Shown here piece after piece: positions 43,662-53,071 of a stretch of DNA of 64,000 nt; within the stretch, counting starts at the first letter, position 1; each line of letters starts with the position of its first letter. The stretch lies in assembly GCA_934426825.1 (NCBI GenBank), contig CAKRYI010000011.1, forward strand, positions 1-64,000. Direction: 5' to 3'. The notes under the pieces are model-generated. The model was not told where the DNA came from and did no database searches. It worked only from the letters and a program-made list of their open reading frames with translations. The DNA is from an uncultured Acetatifactor sp. Lineage in GTDB: Bacteria > Bacillota > Clostridia > Lachnospirales > Lachnospiraceae. The translations under genes and the position numbers were made by a program.

Positions 43662-44939
43662 TCAGCCGGGTTCGGCAATTCTGGTAACTCCCACATAAAT
43701 ATCTGAAATTTCATACCATGTGGCATAGTCGGTAATCCCTGTCTGGGGCAGGTTGAAAATACCCTGAAACACTCTGACTGCCTCGGCGGTGGCGGGCCCG
43801 TAAATGCCGTCCGGTGTGACGGAGGGGATTGCCGGATAATTGCGGGCAATGCGGTTTAGCTGGGCCTGGAGCTGCCTTACCTTATCTCCGGAGGAACCGA
43901 TGGTAAGCGGGTAGCCCGGAAAAGAGGATGGAACACCGGAGATTACCTCGGCAGTGTTGATGTACATATCATTTCCGTAAAAATAGCGGATAATTTCTAT
44001 GGCAGAATACCCCTGCTCGGACAGGTATTGGGAGCCCCACTGGCTTAAACCGTTGCAGGTTACTCTCTGTCCGTCGCAGTAGGAAGTAAAAATAGGCTGC
44101 TGTACACCCGGTCTTGACAGGTAGTTGGCAAATACCGTGTCCACCAGATAATCAATGTTTTCGTAAACATTGCGCCCATACACCCATTTCTGGTCATAGG
44201 CGGTGGAGGAGGTAATGGTAAAGTCATAGCCCTGATTCCGGTACCACTCCGTATATACTCTGTTCAGCGTAAAGGACATAATCACTAAAATATTGGCATA
44301 CAATGCGCTTTCCGACCATGTGGAATAAATCTCGCAGGAGGCAACATTTTTGATGTAATCTTTGTATCGCACCCAGTAGTTGGAGGCGGTGGGGTCACTG
44401 GGAACACCGTCATGCACGATGACATATTCCGGAATTACCACACGGCTTAAGACAATTTCCCCCGTCTCTGCCATGGGCTTGATTTCGTCCTCCGGTATTT
44501 TCGGGGGATATTCCCCGAAAAGGGTGTGGGCGGGAATAATCACAACTTTTTCTTCCTCCTCCGTCGTGGCAAGAGGATTCATGCGGATGGGCTGCAGGGA
44601 CAACTGGTCGGCAAAGATTTCCGAACCGGATACCAGCACCGGCTCATAACCGGGAGCCGTCACCAAAAGATTGTATTCCGAGTAAGGCTGCTGTTCGGTG
44701 TCCGGGGTCAGGGACAAATTCAGGGGAGGAGCCGGGAGCTCCACGGTAGGCGTCTGACCGGAAATGTCGGTGGTAAGTGTTTCGATAGGAGAATCGGGGT
44801 CGCCGGTGTAGGAGATGACAACGGTTGCACCCTCAACAGGAATCAGATTGATGGCAGATACCACGCTGATTTTCATGGCGCCGGCATAAGCTGCATCAAT
44901 CGGTTCCGGTTCCTGTGTAATATGAATGGATTCAGGCAT
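43662..44939 (-). CDS. SpoIID-like / peptidoglycan-binding domain protein
   Basis: Residues about 20-120 are a beta-rich carboxypeptidase-regulatory-like region. About 185-335 resembles SpoIID (VRYKDYIKNVASCEIY, FTSYCDGQRVTCNGLSQWGSQYL). About 345-420 is a PG_binding_1 repeat (IGSSGDKVRQLQAQLNRIA, DGIYGPATAEAVRVFQ). SpoIID is a lytic transglycosylase in forespore engulfment, but the motifs here are diverged and no signal peptide is seen. A sigma-E-like promoter upstream fits a mother-cell role. CGGAG precedes ATG 44939. Confidence 0.75.
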   Translation of the reverse strand: MPESIHITQEPEPIDAAYAGAMKISVVSAINLIPVEGATVVISYTGDPDSPIETLTTDISGQTPTVELPAPPLNLSLTPDTEQQPYSEYNLLVTAPGYEPVLVSGSEIFADQLSLQPIRMNPLATTEEEEKVVIIPAHTLFGEYPPKIPEDEIKPMAETGEIVLSRVVIPEYVIVHDGVPSDPTASNYWVRYKDYIKNVASCEIYSTWSESALYANILVIMSFTLNRVYTEWYRNQGYDFTITSSTAYDQKWVYGRNVYENIDYLVDTVFANYLSRPGVQQPIFTSYCDGQRVTCNGLSQWGSQYLSEQGYSAIEIIRYFYGNDMYINTAEVISGVPSSFPGYPLTIGSSGDKVRQLQAQLNRIARNYPAIPSVTPDGIYGPATAEAVRVFQGIFNLPQTGITDYATWYEISDIYVGVTRIAEPG

Positions 44940-45015
44940 ATAGTACTCCGTTTTTTGCTGCCAGACCGGCGGGAAAAGCCAGGGGTGACAGCTATAGATT
45001 CATTTTCGTTACCGT

Positions 45016-45045
45016 ATCTATATGAAAAAAAGTAAAAAAATATGA
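45016..45045 (-). promoter_or_regulatory. Sigma-E-like (mother-cell) promoter candidate
   Basis: On the minus strand TCATATT (45045-45039), 14 bp, CATATAGAT (45024-45016), close to the sporulation sigma-E pattern. It lies 75 bp before the SpoIID-like gene. Confidence 0.45.
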
Positions 45046-45053
45046 AAATGGTG

Positions 45054-45082
45054 TTGACGAATCGGAAAAATGAGTATATTAT
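45054..45082 (+). promoter_or_regulatory. Promoter of the GntR/ABC operon
   Basis: TTGACG (45054-45059), 17 bp, TATTAT (45077-45082). An imperfect palindrome, TGTACTATGC/TATTAATACA (45083-45102), follows and could be a GntR operator. Confidence 0.55.
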
Positions 45083-45141
45083 TGTACTATGCTATTAATA
45101 CAGATAGAACAGAAGCATTATAAACGGAAAGGAAGGAGAAT

Positions 45142-45519
45142 ATGGCGTGGAATTTAGATGCGGACAGACCGGTTTATACCCAGCTTGTTGAGCGGATTCA
45201 GATGCAGATTGTGTCAGGGCATTACGCACCCGGCGAGAAACTTCCAAGTGTCAGGGAACTGGCGATGGTGGCAGCGGTGAACCCCAACACAATGCAGCGC
45301 GCATTGTCGGAACTGGAGCGGACAGGACTTGTCATTACGCAGAGAACAAATGGCAGAAATGTCACAGAAGATGTGGAACTGATTCAGAATATCCGAAACA
45401 AACTTGCAAAAGAGCTGATGACAGATTTCTTCGGAAAGATGACAGAGCTGGGGTACTCGCAGGAGGAAACTTTGGATTTGATTCATGGAACTTATGAGCA
45501 GGGAAAGGGAGAGAGGTAA
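45142..45519 (+). CDS. GntR family regulator, YtrA subfamily
   Basis: 125 residues: a GntR winged helix (PVYTQLVERIQMQIVSG, LPSVRELAMVAAVNPNTMQRAL, GLVITQRTNG) with only a short helical tail instead of a large effector domain, the YtrA type. GGAAGGAG precedes ATG 45142. It is first in a three-gene operon with an ABC ATPase (6-bp gap) and permease. YtrA-type regulators usually repress their own ABC operon and respond to cell-wall antibiotics or envelope stress. Confidence 0.92.
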   Translation: MAWNLDADRPVYTQLVERIQMQIVSGHYAPGEKLPSVRELAMVAAVNPNTMQRALSELERTGLVITQRTNGRNVTEDVELIQNIRNKLAKELMTDFFGKMTELGYSQEETLDLIHGTYEQGKGER

Positions 45520-45525
45520 CTATTT

Positions 45526-46227
45526 ATGAACGGATTAGTGGAAATCGTGGGACTGACAAAAGCATATAATGCGAACACGATTGCAGTAAACAATGTCACA
45601 CTGACACTTCCCAAGGGAAAGATTATCGGTCTTTTGGGGCCCAACGGAAGCGGCAAAACAACGTTGATTAAGATGATGAACGGACTTTTGAAGCCGACGG
45701 CGGGAAGCATAAAGATTGCCGGTTACGAGGTTGGAACGGAGAGCAAAGCCCACGTGGCATATCTGCCGGACAGAACCTATCTGGCAGGAGGACAGAGCAT
45801 TAATGAAATCCTGAATTTCTTTCAGGCGTTCTATGCTGATTTTTCAAAAGAAAAGGCGATGGAAATGTTACAGAGCCTGAACATCAGTCCGGATGCCAAA
45901 ATGAAAACTTTGTCCAAAGGTACAAAGGAAAAGGTACAGCTTATTCTGGTGATGAGCCGTCAGGCTGACCTCTATGTGCTGGATGAGCCGATTGCCGGAG
46001 TGGATCCCGCAGCGAGGGATTATATTCTTAGAACCATTATTAACAACTATAATTCGAATGCCACGGTACTGATTTCCACGCATTTAATCAGCGATATTGA
46101 ACCGGTGCTGGACGAGGTGATTTTTATGAAATACGGACACATGGTGCTGTACACCTCCGTTGACAATATCAGGGAACAAAAGGGAAAATCTGTGGACGCA
46201 TATTTCAGGGAGGTGTTTGCATGTTAG
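45526..46227 (+). CDS. ABC transporter ATP-binding protein (YtrB-like)
   Basis: 233 residues with Walker A GPNGSGKT (38-45), a divergent signature LSKGT (129-133), Walker B LYVLDE (149-154), D-loop GVDPA and switch His in ISTHLISD. It powers the membrane protein encoded next, whose start overlaps this stop by 7 bp. Likely exporter or sensor function. Confidence 0.92.
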   Translation: MNGLVEIVGLTKAYNANTIAVNNVTLTLPKGKIIGLLGPNGSGKTTLIKMMNGLLKPTAGSIKIAGYEVGTESKAHVAYLPDRTYLAGGQSINEILNFFQAFYADFSKEKAMEMLQSLNISPDAKMKTLSKGTKEKVQLILVMSRQADLYVLDEPIAGVDPAARDYILRTIINNYNSNATVLISTHLISDIEPVLDEVIFMKYGHMVLYTSVDNIREQKGKSVDAYFREVFAC

Positions 46228-47087
46228 GAAAGTTGATAAAATACGAATGGAAGAGCGTGTACAAGATTGGCTGTGTTCTTCTTTTGACGATATTTGCAGT
46301 TACGCTGTTGGGAAGCATTATGATGAGGATGCCTTTTGTGACGGATGTGTTCGCTGCTACAAACGGAACCGGCTACGCCAGTGACCAGCAGGCGTTTATC
46401 ACTCTTTTTGGCATGATAATAAGTTTTGTGTTGTATGTTCTTTTACTTGTAGGAACGATATACGGCATTACCATTTATTTAGGCGTTCATTTTTACAAGA
46501 CCATGTATACGGATGAAGGGTATCTGATTCACACCCTTCCTGTTACACCACATCAGATTCTGGTTAGTAAGATTCTGGTAGGCGGACTGTGGCAGATCAT
46601 CATTAACGTTGCGATGGTTCTCTCGGTGGCGGTACTGGCTACCGTGTTTGCAGGAACCGTTTTCCAGAGTACACATACGGACATGAGCATCTTTGAAGTG
46701 TGGGGGCAAATCGGGGAAGGATTTATGGAACTGGAGTATATGCTCGGTTCCGGAGCGTTCAGTCATTATATCATAGGAATGATACTGATGTTTTTGATAA
46801 CACCGTTTACCGGTCTCATGACGATGTTCGGTGCCTTTACATTAGGGCAGACGTCCTCAAAGCACAAGGTCATGATGGGAATCCTTTGCTATATCGGTTT
46901 GTTGTTCGGAACCAATCTTCTGAAGGCAATGGTACAGATGCTTATTGCACTTGCTGTGCAGGATATAGACGGCAATACCATTTTGGTGGCACAGAATGAC
47001 GCACTGTTAATTGTTTCTGTGATACTCGGTGCCGTGATGTACTTTGTATCCCACCTGATTATCAGCAAACATTTAAATCTTGATTAA
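46221..47087 (+). CDS. ABC-2 type permease subunit
   Basis: 288 residues, about six membrane helices (IGCVLLLTIFAVTLLGSIMM, ITLFGMIISFVLYVLLLVGT, IINVAMVLSVAVLA, ITPFTGLMTMFGAFTLG), with DEGYLIHTLPVTPHQILVSKI as the typical ABC-2 cytosolic loop. The start overlaps the ATPase gene by 7 bp, so the products are coupled. Substrate unknown. Confidence 0.88.
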   Translation: MLGKLIKYEWKSVYKIGCVLLLTIFAVTLLGSIMMRMPFVTDVFAATNGTGYASDQQAFITLFGMIISFVLYVLLLVGTIYGITIYLGVHFYKTMYTDEGYLIHTLPVTPHQILVSKILVGGLWQIIINVAMVLSVAVLATVFAGTVFQSTHTDMSIFEVWGQIGEGFMELEYMLGSGAFSHYIIGMILMFLITPFTGLMTMFGAFTLGQTSSKHKVMMGILCYIGLLFGTNLLKAMVQMLIALAVQDIDGNTILVAQNDALLIVSVILGAVMYFVSHLIISKHLNLD

Positions 47088-47120
47088 AATACGAACACTT
47101 TTGAATGAATATTCAAAGAT

Positions 47121-47157
47121 GGAGCGGACAACGTGGCAATACGGTCCGCTCTGTTTT
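47121..47157 (+). terminator. Rho-independent terminator after the ABC operon
   Basis: GAGCGGAC and GTCCGCTC arms, 14-nt loop, then TGTTTT. Confidence 0.8.
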
Positions 47158-47184
47158 GCATTCTTTGTTTTTCGTGAAAATAAT

Positions 47185-47213
47185 TTGCCCTATGTGTGAT
47201 AATTTGGTATAAT
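47185..47213 (+). promoter_or_regulatory. Promoter of the DUF5717 cluster
   Basis: TTGCCC (47185-47190), 17 bp, TATAAT (47208-47213) with an extended TGG just before it. ATG 47251 follows 37 bp later. Confidence 0.75.
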
Positions 47214-47250
47214 CGAATTATATATTGGACAAAAGCGGGTGAGTGTATTA

Positions 47251-50200
47251 ATGCAGGAGATTATTAATCGAATTTTAGAGGGAAACTTCGATTATGAGAA
47301 TGGTTCTCTTGATTTTTCATGCGCAAAAATCGAAATAAATATCCCCGCCGGAAGTTCTTACGAAGGAACCTTTCATGTGCGCTCCACGCCCGGACAGATT
47401 ACGGACGGCTATATCAGCACCACGGATTTGCGTATGGAGTGCCTCACACCGGAGTTTGTGGGAAGCGACGAGGAGATTGCGTTCTGTTTCCATGGCGAGG
47501 ACATGGAAGAGGGCGAAGTCGTAAAAGGTGCCTTTAACGTTATCAGCAATCACGGCGAGTATTATCTGCCGTTTGTGGTGTCTATCGAACATATCGTTTT
47601 AAATTCCTCCATTGGAACCATTAAGAATCTGTTTCATTTTGCGAATCTGGCGAAGAGTAACTGGCAGGAAGCTGTCAAACTGTTCTATTCGCCTGAGTTT
47701 GAGCGCCTTTTTACCGGGAGCGATTCCAAGGTATACGACAGTTACCGGGGATTGGCGGCACATCCGGGAAATGAGCAGAATGTGGAAGAATTTCTGATTC
47801 AGGTAAATAAAAAGCAGAAAGTGGAATTCCTTGCGGAAGAAAAGGAATTGACCATGGAGCTGGCAAACACCGGAAATGTATGCAGGGTGCTGGAAAATGA
47901 AGTTACCATTGTACGGAACGGCTGGGGCTATACAGCGCTGAATGTGGAGTGCGACGGCGATTTCGTTTTCACGGAAAAAACGCTGCTTACGGATGATGAT
48001 TTTCTGGGAAACCGGTGCAGACTGCCGGTATTTGTGGACAGCAGTCTCTGCAGACGCGGGAAAAATTTCGGGCAGGTGGTGCTTTACAATTCCTATGTAT
48101 ATCTGACGATACCGGTGATGGTAAAAGTCGGTGAGATAGGCAGAGCGGGGCATGCCGATTTGTCCAGACGGCGGATTACCGTGCAGCTTATGGAGTTTTA
48201 TCAGGCTTTCCGCACGAAAAAAATCAGTTCCGCTACATGGATGAAGGAAAGCACAAAACTGGTGGACAGACTGGTGGCAATGGATGAAAACAATGTGCCG
48301 GCAAGACTTTTTCAGGCACAGTTACTCATATCCGAGGAAAGGTACAACGAGGCGGAGTGGCTCTTGGAGCATGCCATGTCTCTGATGGAACAAAGGCAGA
48401 TTGAGGACGACACCTTGCAGGCGTACTACCTGTATCTCACCACGCTGATTCACCGGGATGAAAAATATGTGAAACAGATTACCGACGAGGTAAGGCAGAT
48501 ATACCGGAAGCACCATACCAACTGGAGAGTGGCGTGGCTCTTGTTATATCTTGCGGAGGAGTACAATAAGTCCGCCGCCGTCACCTTATCTTTGCTGGAA
48601 AAGCAGTTTTATTACGGGTGCAGCAGTCCCATTTTGTACATAGAGGCGTTATACCTTTTGAACAACAATCCGGCGCTTTTGCGAAAACTGGACGACTTTG
48701 AGTTACAGGTGCTCGGATATGGCGCAAGGCAGCAGATTCTCGGAATGGAACTGGTGGAACAGTTATTGTATCTGACGGGAAAAGTACGGGAGTATTCGCC
48801 GGTGCTTTTAAAGACGCTGTTAAAACTGTATGAAAAGAAAAAGGATGTAAGGGTACTGCAGGAGATTTGTACCCTGTTGATAAAAGGCGGTAAGACGGAA
48901 CATAAATACTTTGAGTGGTACGAGCGGGGAGTGGAAGCGCAGCTTCGTATTACGAACCTGTACGAATATTATATGATGGCGCTGGATTTGTCGGTGCCCT
49001 GCACCCTGCCGAAAATTCTGCTGATGTATTTTTCCTATCAGAATAACTTGGATTACGAACACAGCGCATACTTGTATTATTATGTGGTACGGCACCGGGA
49101 CGAGATGGCGGAGCTGTACGAAAATTACGGACTGCGCATAGAGCGTTTTGTCATTGACCAGATTCAGAAGCAGCATATCAACCGCAATCTGGCAGGTCTG
49201 TACCAGACCTTTTTGACACCGGGCATGATTACGCAGGACACGGCGCGGGCGCTGACGAGGATTCTGTTTGCCCACCAGATATGGGTGGAGGATTCCAGAC
49301 TGCACAAGGTGATTGTGTATCAGGCGGGCAATCTCGTACCGGAGGAGTACAGCCTGCAGGACAATACGGCATGGGTTGCCCTTTACGGGACGGACTATAC
49401 GGTATTGTTTGAGGACGGCTGGGGCAACCGGTTTGCCAAAAGTGTGGATTATACGTTGGAAAAACTGATGATGCCGGGAAAATTTTTGCGCATGATAGTC
49501 AACTATGACAGGGATTGTCCGGCGTTTGATTTGTATTTGTGCGAGTCGGAGCATTATGACGTCACGGCGGAAAATGTAGAGCGTGCCATCCGTGTGGCGG
49601 GATTTGACAATATCGCCAACAATATCCGTCAGGAAATCTATCTGAGAATTTTGCAGTATTATTATGATGCGGACGATATGCGGGCGCTGGACGACTATCT
49701 TGAGCAGATTCCGTTTGAGGCGCTTACCATGTCCGAGCGCGGAACCGTGCTGCGATATATGGTGCTGCGCGGAAAATACGACACGGCGTATATGTGGCTG
49801 GAACGGTACGGTCCTTATTTTGCGGACACCAAAACGCTTGTAAGGCTGATTTCCGAAATCATGCAGCGCAATAATATGCTGGAGAACAGGGTACTTACGG
49901 CGGCTGCACTGTATGCTTTCCGAAAAGGAAAATACAACAGCACCGTGCTTTTGTATCTCACCATGTATTTTGAAGGACTGACAAAGGACATGCGGGACAT
50001 CTGGAAGGCGGCAAGAGCCTTTGAGGTGGACTGTTACCGGCTGGCGGAGAAGATGATTGTGCAGATGCTTTACTCCGGCGCGTTTGTGGGAGAGAAAGCG
50101 GATGTGTTCCGCTATTATGTGTCGCAGGGAGCAAAGCAGGACGTCGAGGAGGCATTTTTGATGCAGTGCGCTTACGACTGCTTTGTGCGGGAAAAAATAA

Positions 50201-50820
50201 CGGACAGCTATATTTTTCAGGAAATCCGTTATTCCTATCTGCGCGGGGAAGAGGTTTCCTTGGTATGTAAACTGGCGTACTTAAAATATTTTTCCGAAAA
50301 TCAGGCGGAAATAGCGCCGGAGGACAAGCCTCTTATCGGAGATTTTTTAGGGGAAATGTTAGGGAAAAACATTCACCTGAATTTCTTCCGGGAATTGAAG
50401 GACTTTAGTTATCTGACAAGGGTGATGGGAGACAAGACCATTATCGAATACCGGACAAAGCCGGGCGGGAAGGCACGTATCCACTATGTGGTGATGAACG
50501 AGCGCGGCGAGGCGGCGGAATATCTGTCGGAATATATGGTGGATGTGTACGGCGGCGTGTGCTTTAAAGATTTTGTGCTGTTTTTCGGAGAGACCCTGCA
50601 GTATTACATTACGGAGGAAAACGACGGCAAGGAACAGCTTACGGAGAGCGGCAATATCCAGGAGAGCGACATTGTAAACGACAGCCACGGAAACCGCTAC
50701 GAGCTGATTAACGATATGGTAATCAGCAAGACCCTGCAGGATTACGACACGCTGGACAAGCTGATGGAGGATTATTTCCGCAAAGAGAGCTGGAATAAAA
50801 AACTGTTCCGCCTGCTGTAA
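47251..50820 (+). CDS. DUF5717 family giant TPR-like protein (1189 aa)
   Basis: The first ~330 residues form two beta-rich modules (SSYEGTFHVRSTPGQITDGYIST, NHGEYYLPFVVSIEH), resembling Ig/MSP-like folds. About 330-1060 is a long array of helical repeats of TPR type (NVPARLFQAQLLISEERYNEAEWLLEHAM is one). The last ~130 residues are again beta-rich (KARIHYVVMNERGEAAEYLSEY) with a helical end. There is no signal peptide or membrane segment. I use ATG 47251; GTG 47239 is possible. It heads a four-gene run. Size and layout suggest a scaffold. No biochemical function is known to me. Confidence 0.75.
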   Translation: MQEIINRILEGNFDYENGSLDFSCAKIEINIPAGSSYEGTFHVRSTPGQITDGYISTTDLRMECLTPEFVGSDEEIAFCFHGEDMEEGEVVKGAFNVISNHGEYYLPFVVSIEHIVLNSSIGTIKNLFHFANLAKSNWQEAVKLFYSPEFERLFTGSDSKVYDSYRGLAAHPGNEQNVEEFLIQVNKKQKVEFLAEEKELTMELANTGNVCRVLENEVTIVRNGWGYTALNVECDGDFVFTEKTLLTDDDFLGNRCRLPVFVDSSLCRRGKNFGQVVLYNSYVYLTIPVMVKVGEIGRAGHADLSRRRITVQLMEFYQAFRTKKISSATWMKESTKLVDRLVAMDENNVPARLFQAQLLISEERYNEAEWLLEHAMSLMEQRQIEDDTLQAYYLYLTTLIHRDEKYVKQITDEVRQIYRKHHTNWRVAWLLLYLAEEYNKSAAVTLSLLEKQFYYGCSSPILYIEALYLLNNNPALLRKLDDFELQVLGYGARQQILGMELVEQLLYLTGKVREYSPVLLKTLLKLYEKKKDVRVLQEICTLLIKGGKTEHKYFEWYERGVEAQLRITNLYEYYMMALDLSVPCTLPKILLMYFSYQNNLDYEHSAYLYYYVVRHRDEMAELYENYGLRIERFVIDQIQKQHINRNLAGLYQTFLTPGMITQDTARALTRILFAHQIWVEDSRLHKVIVYQAGNLVPEEYSLQDNTAWVALYGTDYTVLFEDGWGNRFAKSVDYTLEKLMMPGKFLRMIVNYDRDCPAFDLYLCESEHYDVTAENVERAIRVAGFDNIANNIRQEIYLRILQYYYDADDMRALDDYLEQIPFEALTMSERGTVLRYMVLRGKYDTAYMWLERYGPYFADTKTLVRLISEIMQRNNMLENRVLTAAALYAFRKGKYNSTVLLYLTMYFEGLTKDMRDIWKAARAFEVDCYRLAEKMIVQMLYSGAFVGEKADVFRYYVSQGAKQDVEEAFLMQCAYDCFVREKITDSYIFQEIRYSYLRGEEVSLVCKLAYLKYFSENQAEIAPEDKPLIGDFLGEMLGKNIHLNFFRELKDFSYLTRVMGDKTIIEYRTKPGGKARIHYVVMNERGEAAEYLSEYMVDVYGGVCFKDFVLFFGETLQYYITEENDGKEQLTESGNIQESDIVNDSHGNRYELINDMVISKTLQDYDTLDKLMEDYFRKESWNKKLFRLL

Positions 50821-50908
50821 GAACAGAAGTGAGGGCATTTGCAATAAGGGTGCCATAAAAACAGAAGAGACGTAAAAGACAGAAGAGCCGGGAAAGGAGG
50901 GGAGCGGC

Positions 50909-52192
50909 ATGCTGAAACTGGGAAACGGTGAAAAATTATATGTGGGATATGATTTGGGAGACGACTACTCGCAAATCAGTTTTTGTACCCGGACGGGAGA
51001 GGTGGAGACGCTCTCCTTGGTGGCGGGAACGGAAAATTTCAATATTCCCACCGTGCTCTGCAAACGAGAGGGCGTCAACCAGTGGTTTTACGGCAGGGAG
51101 GCGCTTCGGTATGCGGAGAACAATCAGGGAATTTTATTGAAAAATGTGCTTTCCATGGCGGTGGACGGGGAATCGGTTCAGGTGGAGGGAAAAACATTAG
51201 ACCCGGTGGCGCTTCTGACGCTGTTTGTCAAAAGAAGTCTCGGACTTTTGTCGCAGGTATCTTCCCCCGATAAAATCGACATGCTGATGTTTACCTGTGA
51301 AACGCTGAACCACCGGATGCTGGAGGTGCTGTCGCAGGTGGCGGCGGGACTGAAGCTGAAACCGGAGCAGGTATGTTTTCAGAGCCATACGGAGAGTTTC
51401 TATAATTATATGATTCATCAGCCGGAGGAATTGTGGAATTACCCGGTGCTTTTGTGTGACTATCGGGAGAACCATATCACGGTGTACCGCATGGAGTGCA
51501 ATAAGCGGACAACCCCTGTTGTTGTATATATCGGCAACCGGGAGTATGCTTTCCCGGCGTATCAGCCCATGCCGGAGGCGGAGACGCTGCGCCGTGAAAA
51601 GATGGAGCGGCTGGACAGTGAATTTCTGCACCTTATGACGGATGTGTGTCAGAGCGGAATGTTGTCTGCGGTGTATTTGATTGGCGAGGATTACTCGGAG
51701 GAATGGATGAAGGAATCCCTGCGGTTTTTGTGCAGGGGACGGAGAGTTTTTCAGGGAAACAATCTGTACAGCAAGGGAGCCTGCTACGGCATACAGGAGC
51801 GGCAGTCTGCCAGTGAGGCGGGAAAGAGCCATGTATTTTTGGGTAATGACAAGCTGAAAGCCAATGTGGGAATGAAGATTTTGCGCAGGGGCGAGGAATC
51901 GTATTTTGCGCTTTTGGATGCGGGAGTGAACTGGTTTGAGGCGGAGCAGACCATGGAGTGCTATCTGCAGGACGGCAATTCCGTTGAGTTTGTGATAACT
52001 CCCCTGATTGGCAAAAAAGGAAGAGTCGTGCAGATGACGCTGGACGATTTACAGGGCAGTATCAACAGGCTGAGGGTACGGCTTTATATGAAGGAAGAGA
52101 GCAAGATGGCGGTGGAGATAACGGATTTGGGATTCGGCGAAATCCGTCCGGCAAGCTATCATTTGTGGAGAGAAGAAATCGGATTATACTAG
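50909..52192 (+). CDS. DUF5716 family Hsp70/actin-fold ATPase-like protein
   Basis: 427 residues. Hsp70-like nucleotide-binding blocks can be read in order: phosphate-1 YVGYDLGDDYSQISF (11-25), FYGREALRYAE, phosphate-2 VLLCDYRENHITVYRM (180-195), adenosine VYLIGEDYSEEW (255-266) and NLYSKGACYGI (285-295). A beta-rich C-terminal part (about 300-427) would correspond to a substrate or partner domain. GGAGGGGAGCGG precedes ATG 50909. The gene lies 88 bp after the DUF5717 gene and 13 bp before the next. ATPase activity is inferred from the fold only. Confidence 0.75.
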   Translation: MLKLGNGEKLYVGYDLGDDYSQISFCTRTGEVETLSLVAGTENFNIPTVLCKREGVNQWFYGREALRYAENNQGILLKNVLSMAVDGESVQVEGKTLDPVALLTLFVKRSLGLLSQVSSPDKIDMLMFTCETLNHRMLEVLSQVAAGLKLKPEQVCFQSHTESFYNYMIHQPEELWNYPVLLCDYRENHITVYRMECNKRTTPVVVYIGNREYAFPAYQPMPEAETLRREKMERLDSEFLHLMTDVCQSGMLSAVYLIGEDYSEEWMKESLRFLCRGRRVFQGNNLYSKGACYGIQERQSASEAGKSHVFLGNDKLKANVGMKILRRGEESYFALLDAGVNWFEAEQTMECYLQDGNSVEFVITPLIGKKGRVVQMTLDDLQGSINRLRVRLYMKEESKMAVEITDLGFGEIRPASYHLWREEIGLY

Positions 52193-52205
52193 AGGATGCG
52201 GTGAG

Positions 52206-53063
52206 ATGATGCGTATAAGTGTCTGTGTCGGAGAATATGCAAAAATTCCATATTGTATTGCCGGACTGGAAATCCCTGTGTACTGCATGGAGGAGCTGTG
52301 TTACTGTCTGCGGGAAAATGCGTTTTTGTTGGATACAACGCTGATGGAAGATTCTCTGGTGAACTGGATTGGCGAGGAGTGCGGTTTGACGGAGCTTGCA
52401 CAGGAATTATATCCCATGGTCCGCAAACAGGGCTCGCTGAGCGCTTTCGTGTCACTGATTCTGGAATATGTGGGACTGTACAGCCATGACATCATCCGCA
52501 ATGTGGAGCAGGTATTGAAGGAAGGTTCCGGACTCAGCGGAATGGAAAAGCGGAAGAACCAGATAGATTATCTTGTGCGGAAGGGAAAATATCCGCTGGC
52601 GGTGCACCGGTACGACATTCTCCTTTCAGGATGGCAGGAGGATGAGGGGCAGGACGCAAAACAGCCCGGATACAAGGTGAAGGCGGGAATTTTGCATAAC
52701 AAGGGCGTGTCGTTGACCGGAATGATGGAATACATGGCGGCGGCGGACTGCTTTTTGGAGGCGTACGAGACAGACCGTGACCCAGAGCATTACAGGGCAT
52801 ATCTGGCGGCAAAGCGCACGGGGATGAGTGAGGAGGAGTATCTGTCCTTTGTGGCGGAACAGCCGGACAGCTACGAGGAATCGCTGGAACTGGAAAAGGA
52901 AATTGAGAGAATGGAAGGGGAATTCAGGGATACGGAAGCGGGAAGAAAGCTGGCGGATTTGAGAGAATGGAGAGCCGGCGGCGACAAGCAGAAGTATTAT
53001 GAGGAAGTGGAACGGATTACATGCCTGATGAAAGAAAATTATCGAAACAGCGGGGATGAGTAG
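52206..53063 (+). CDS. Helical TPR-like protein of the DUF5716/5717 cluster
   Basis: A 285-residue cytosolic protein. The first ~100 residues are compact with several cysteines (YCIAGLEIPVYCMEELCYCL). The remainder is helical, with repeat-like NQIDYLVRKGKYPLAVHRYDILL, KVKAGILHNKGVSLTGMMEYMAAADCFLEAY (TPR-like), then charged coiled coil. I do not recognise a named family. It is packed 13 bp after DUF5716 and 8 bp before the membrane protein gene, so it is clearly part of the operon and is probably an adaptor between the two. Confidence 0.7.
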   Translation: MMRISVCVGEYAKIPYCIAGLEIPVYCMEELCYCLRENAFLLDTTLMEDSLVNWIGEECGLTELAQELYPMVRKQGSLSAFVSLILEYVGLYSHDIIRNVEQVLKEGSGLSGMEKRKNQIDYLVRKGKYPLAVHRYDILLSGWQEDEGQDAKQPGYKVKAGILHNKGVSLTGMMEYMAAADCFLEAYETDRDPEHYRAYLAAKRTGMSEEEYLSFVAEQPDSYEESLELEKEIERMEGEFRDTEAGRKLADLREWRAGGDKQKYYEEVERITCLMKENYRNSGDE

Positions 53064-53071
53064 GAGACCAT

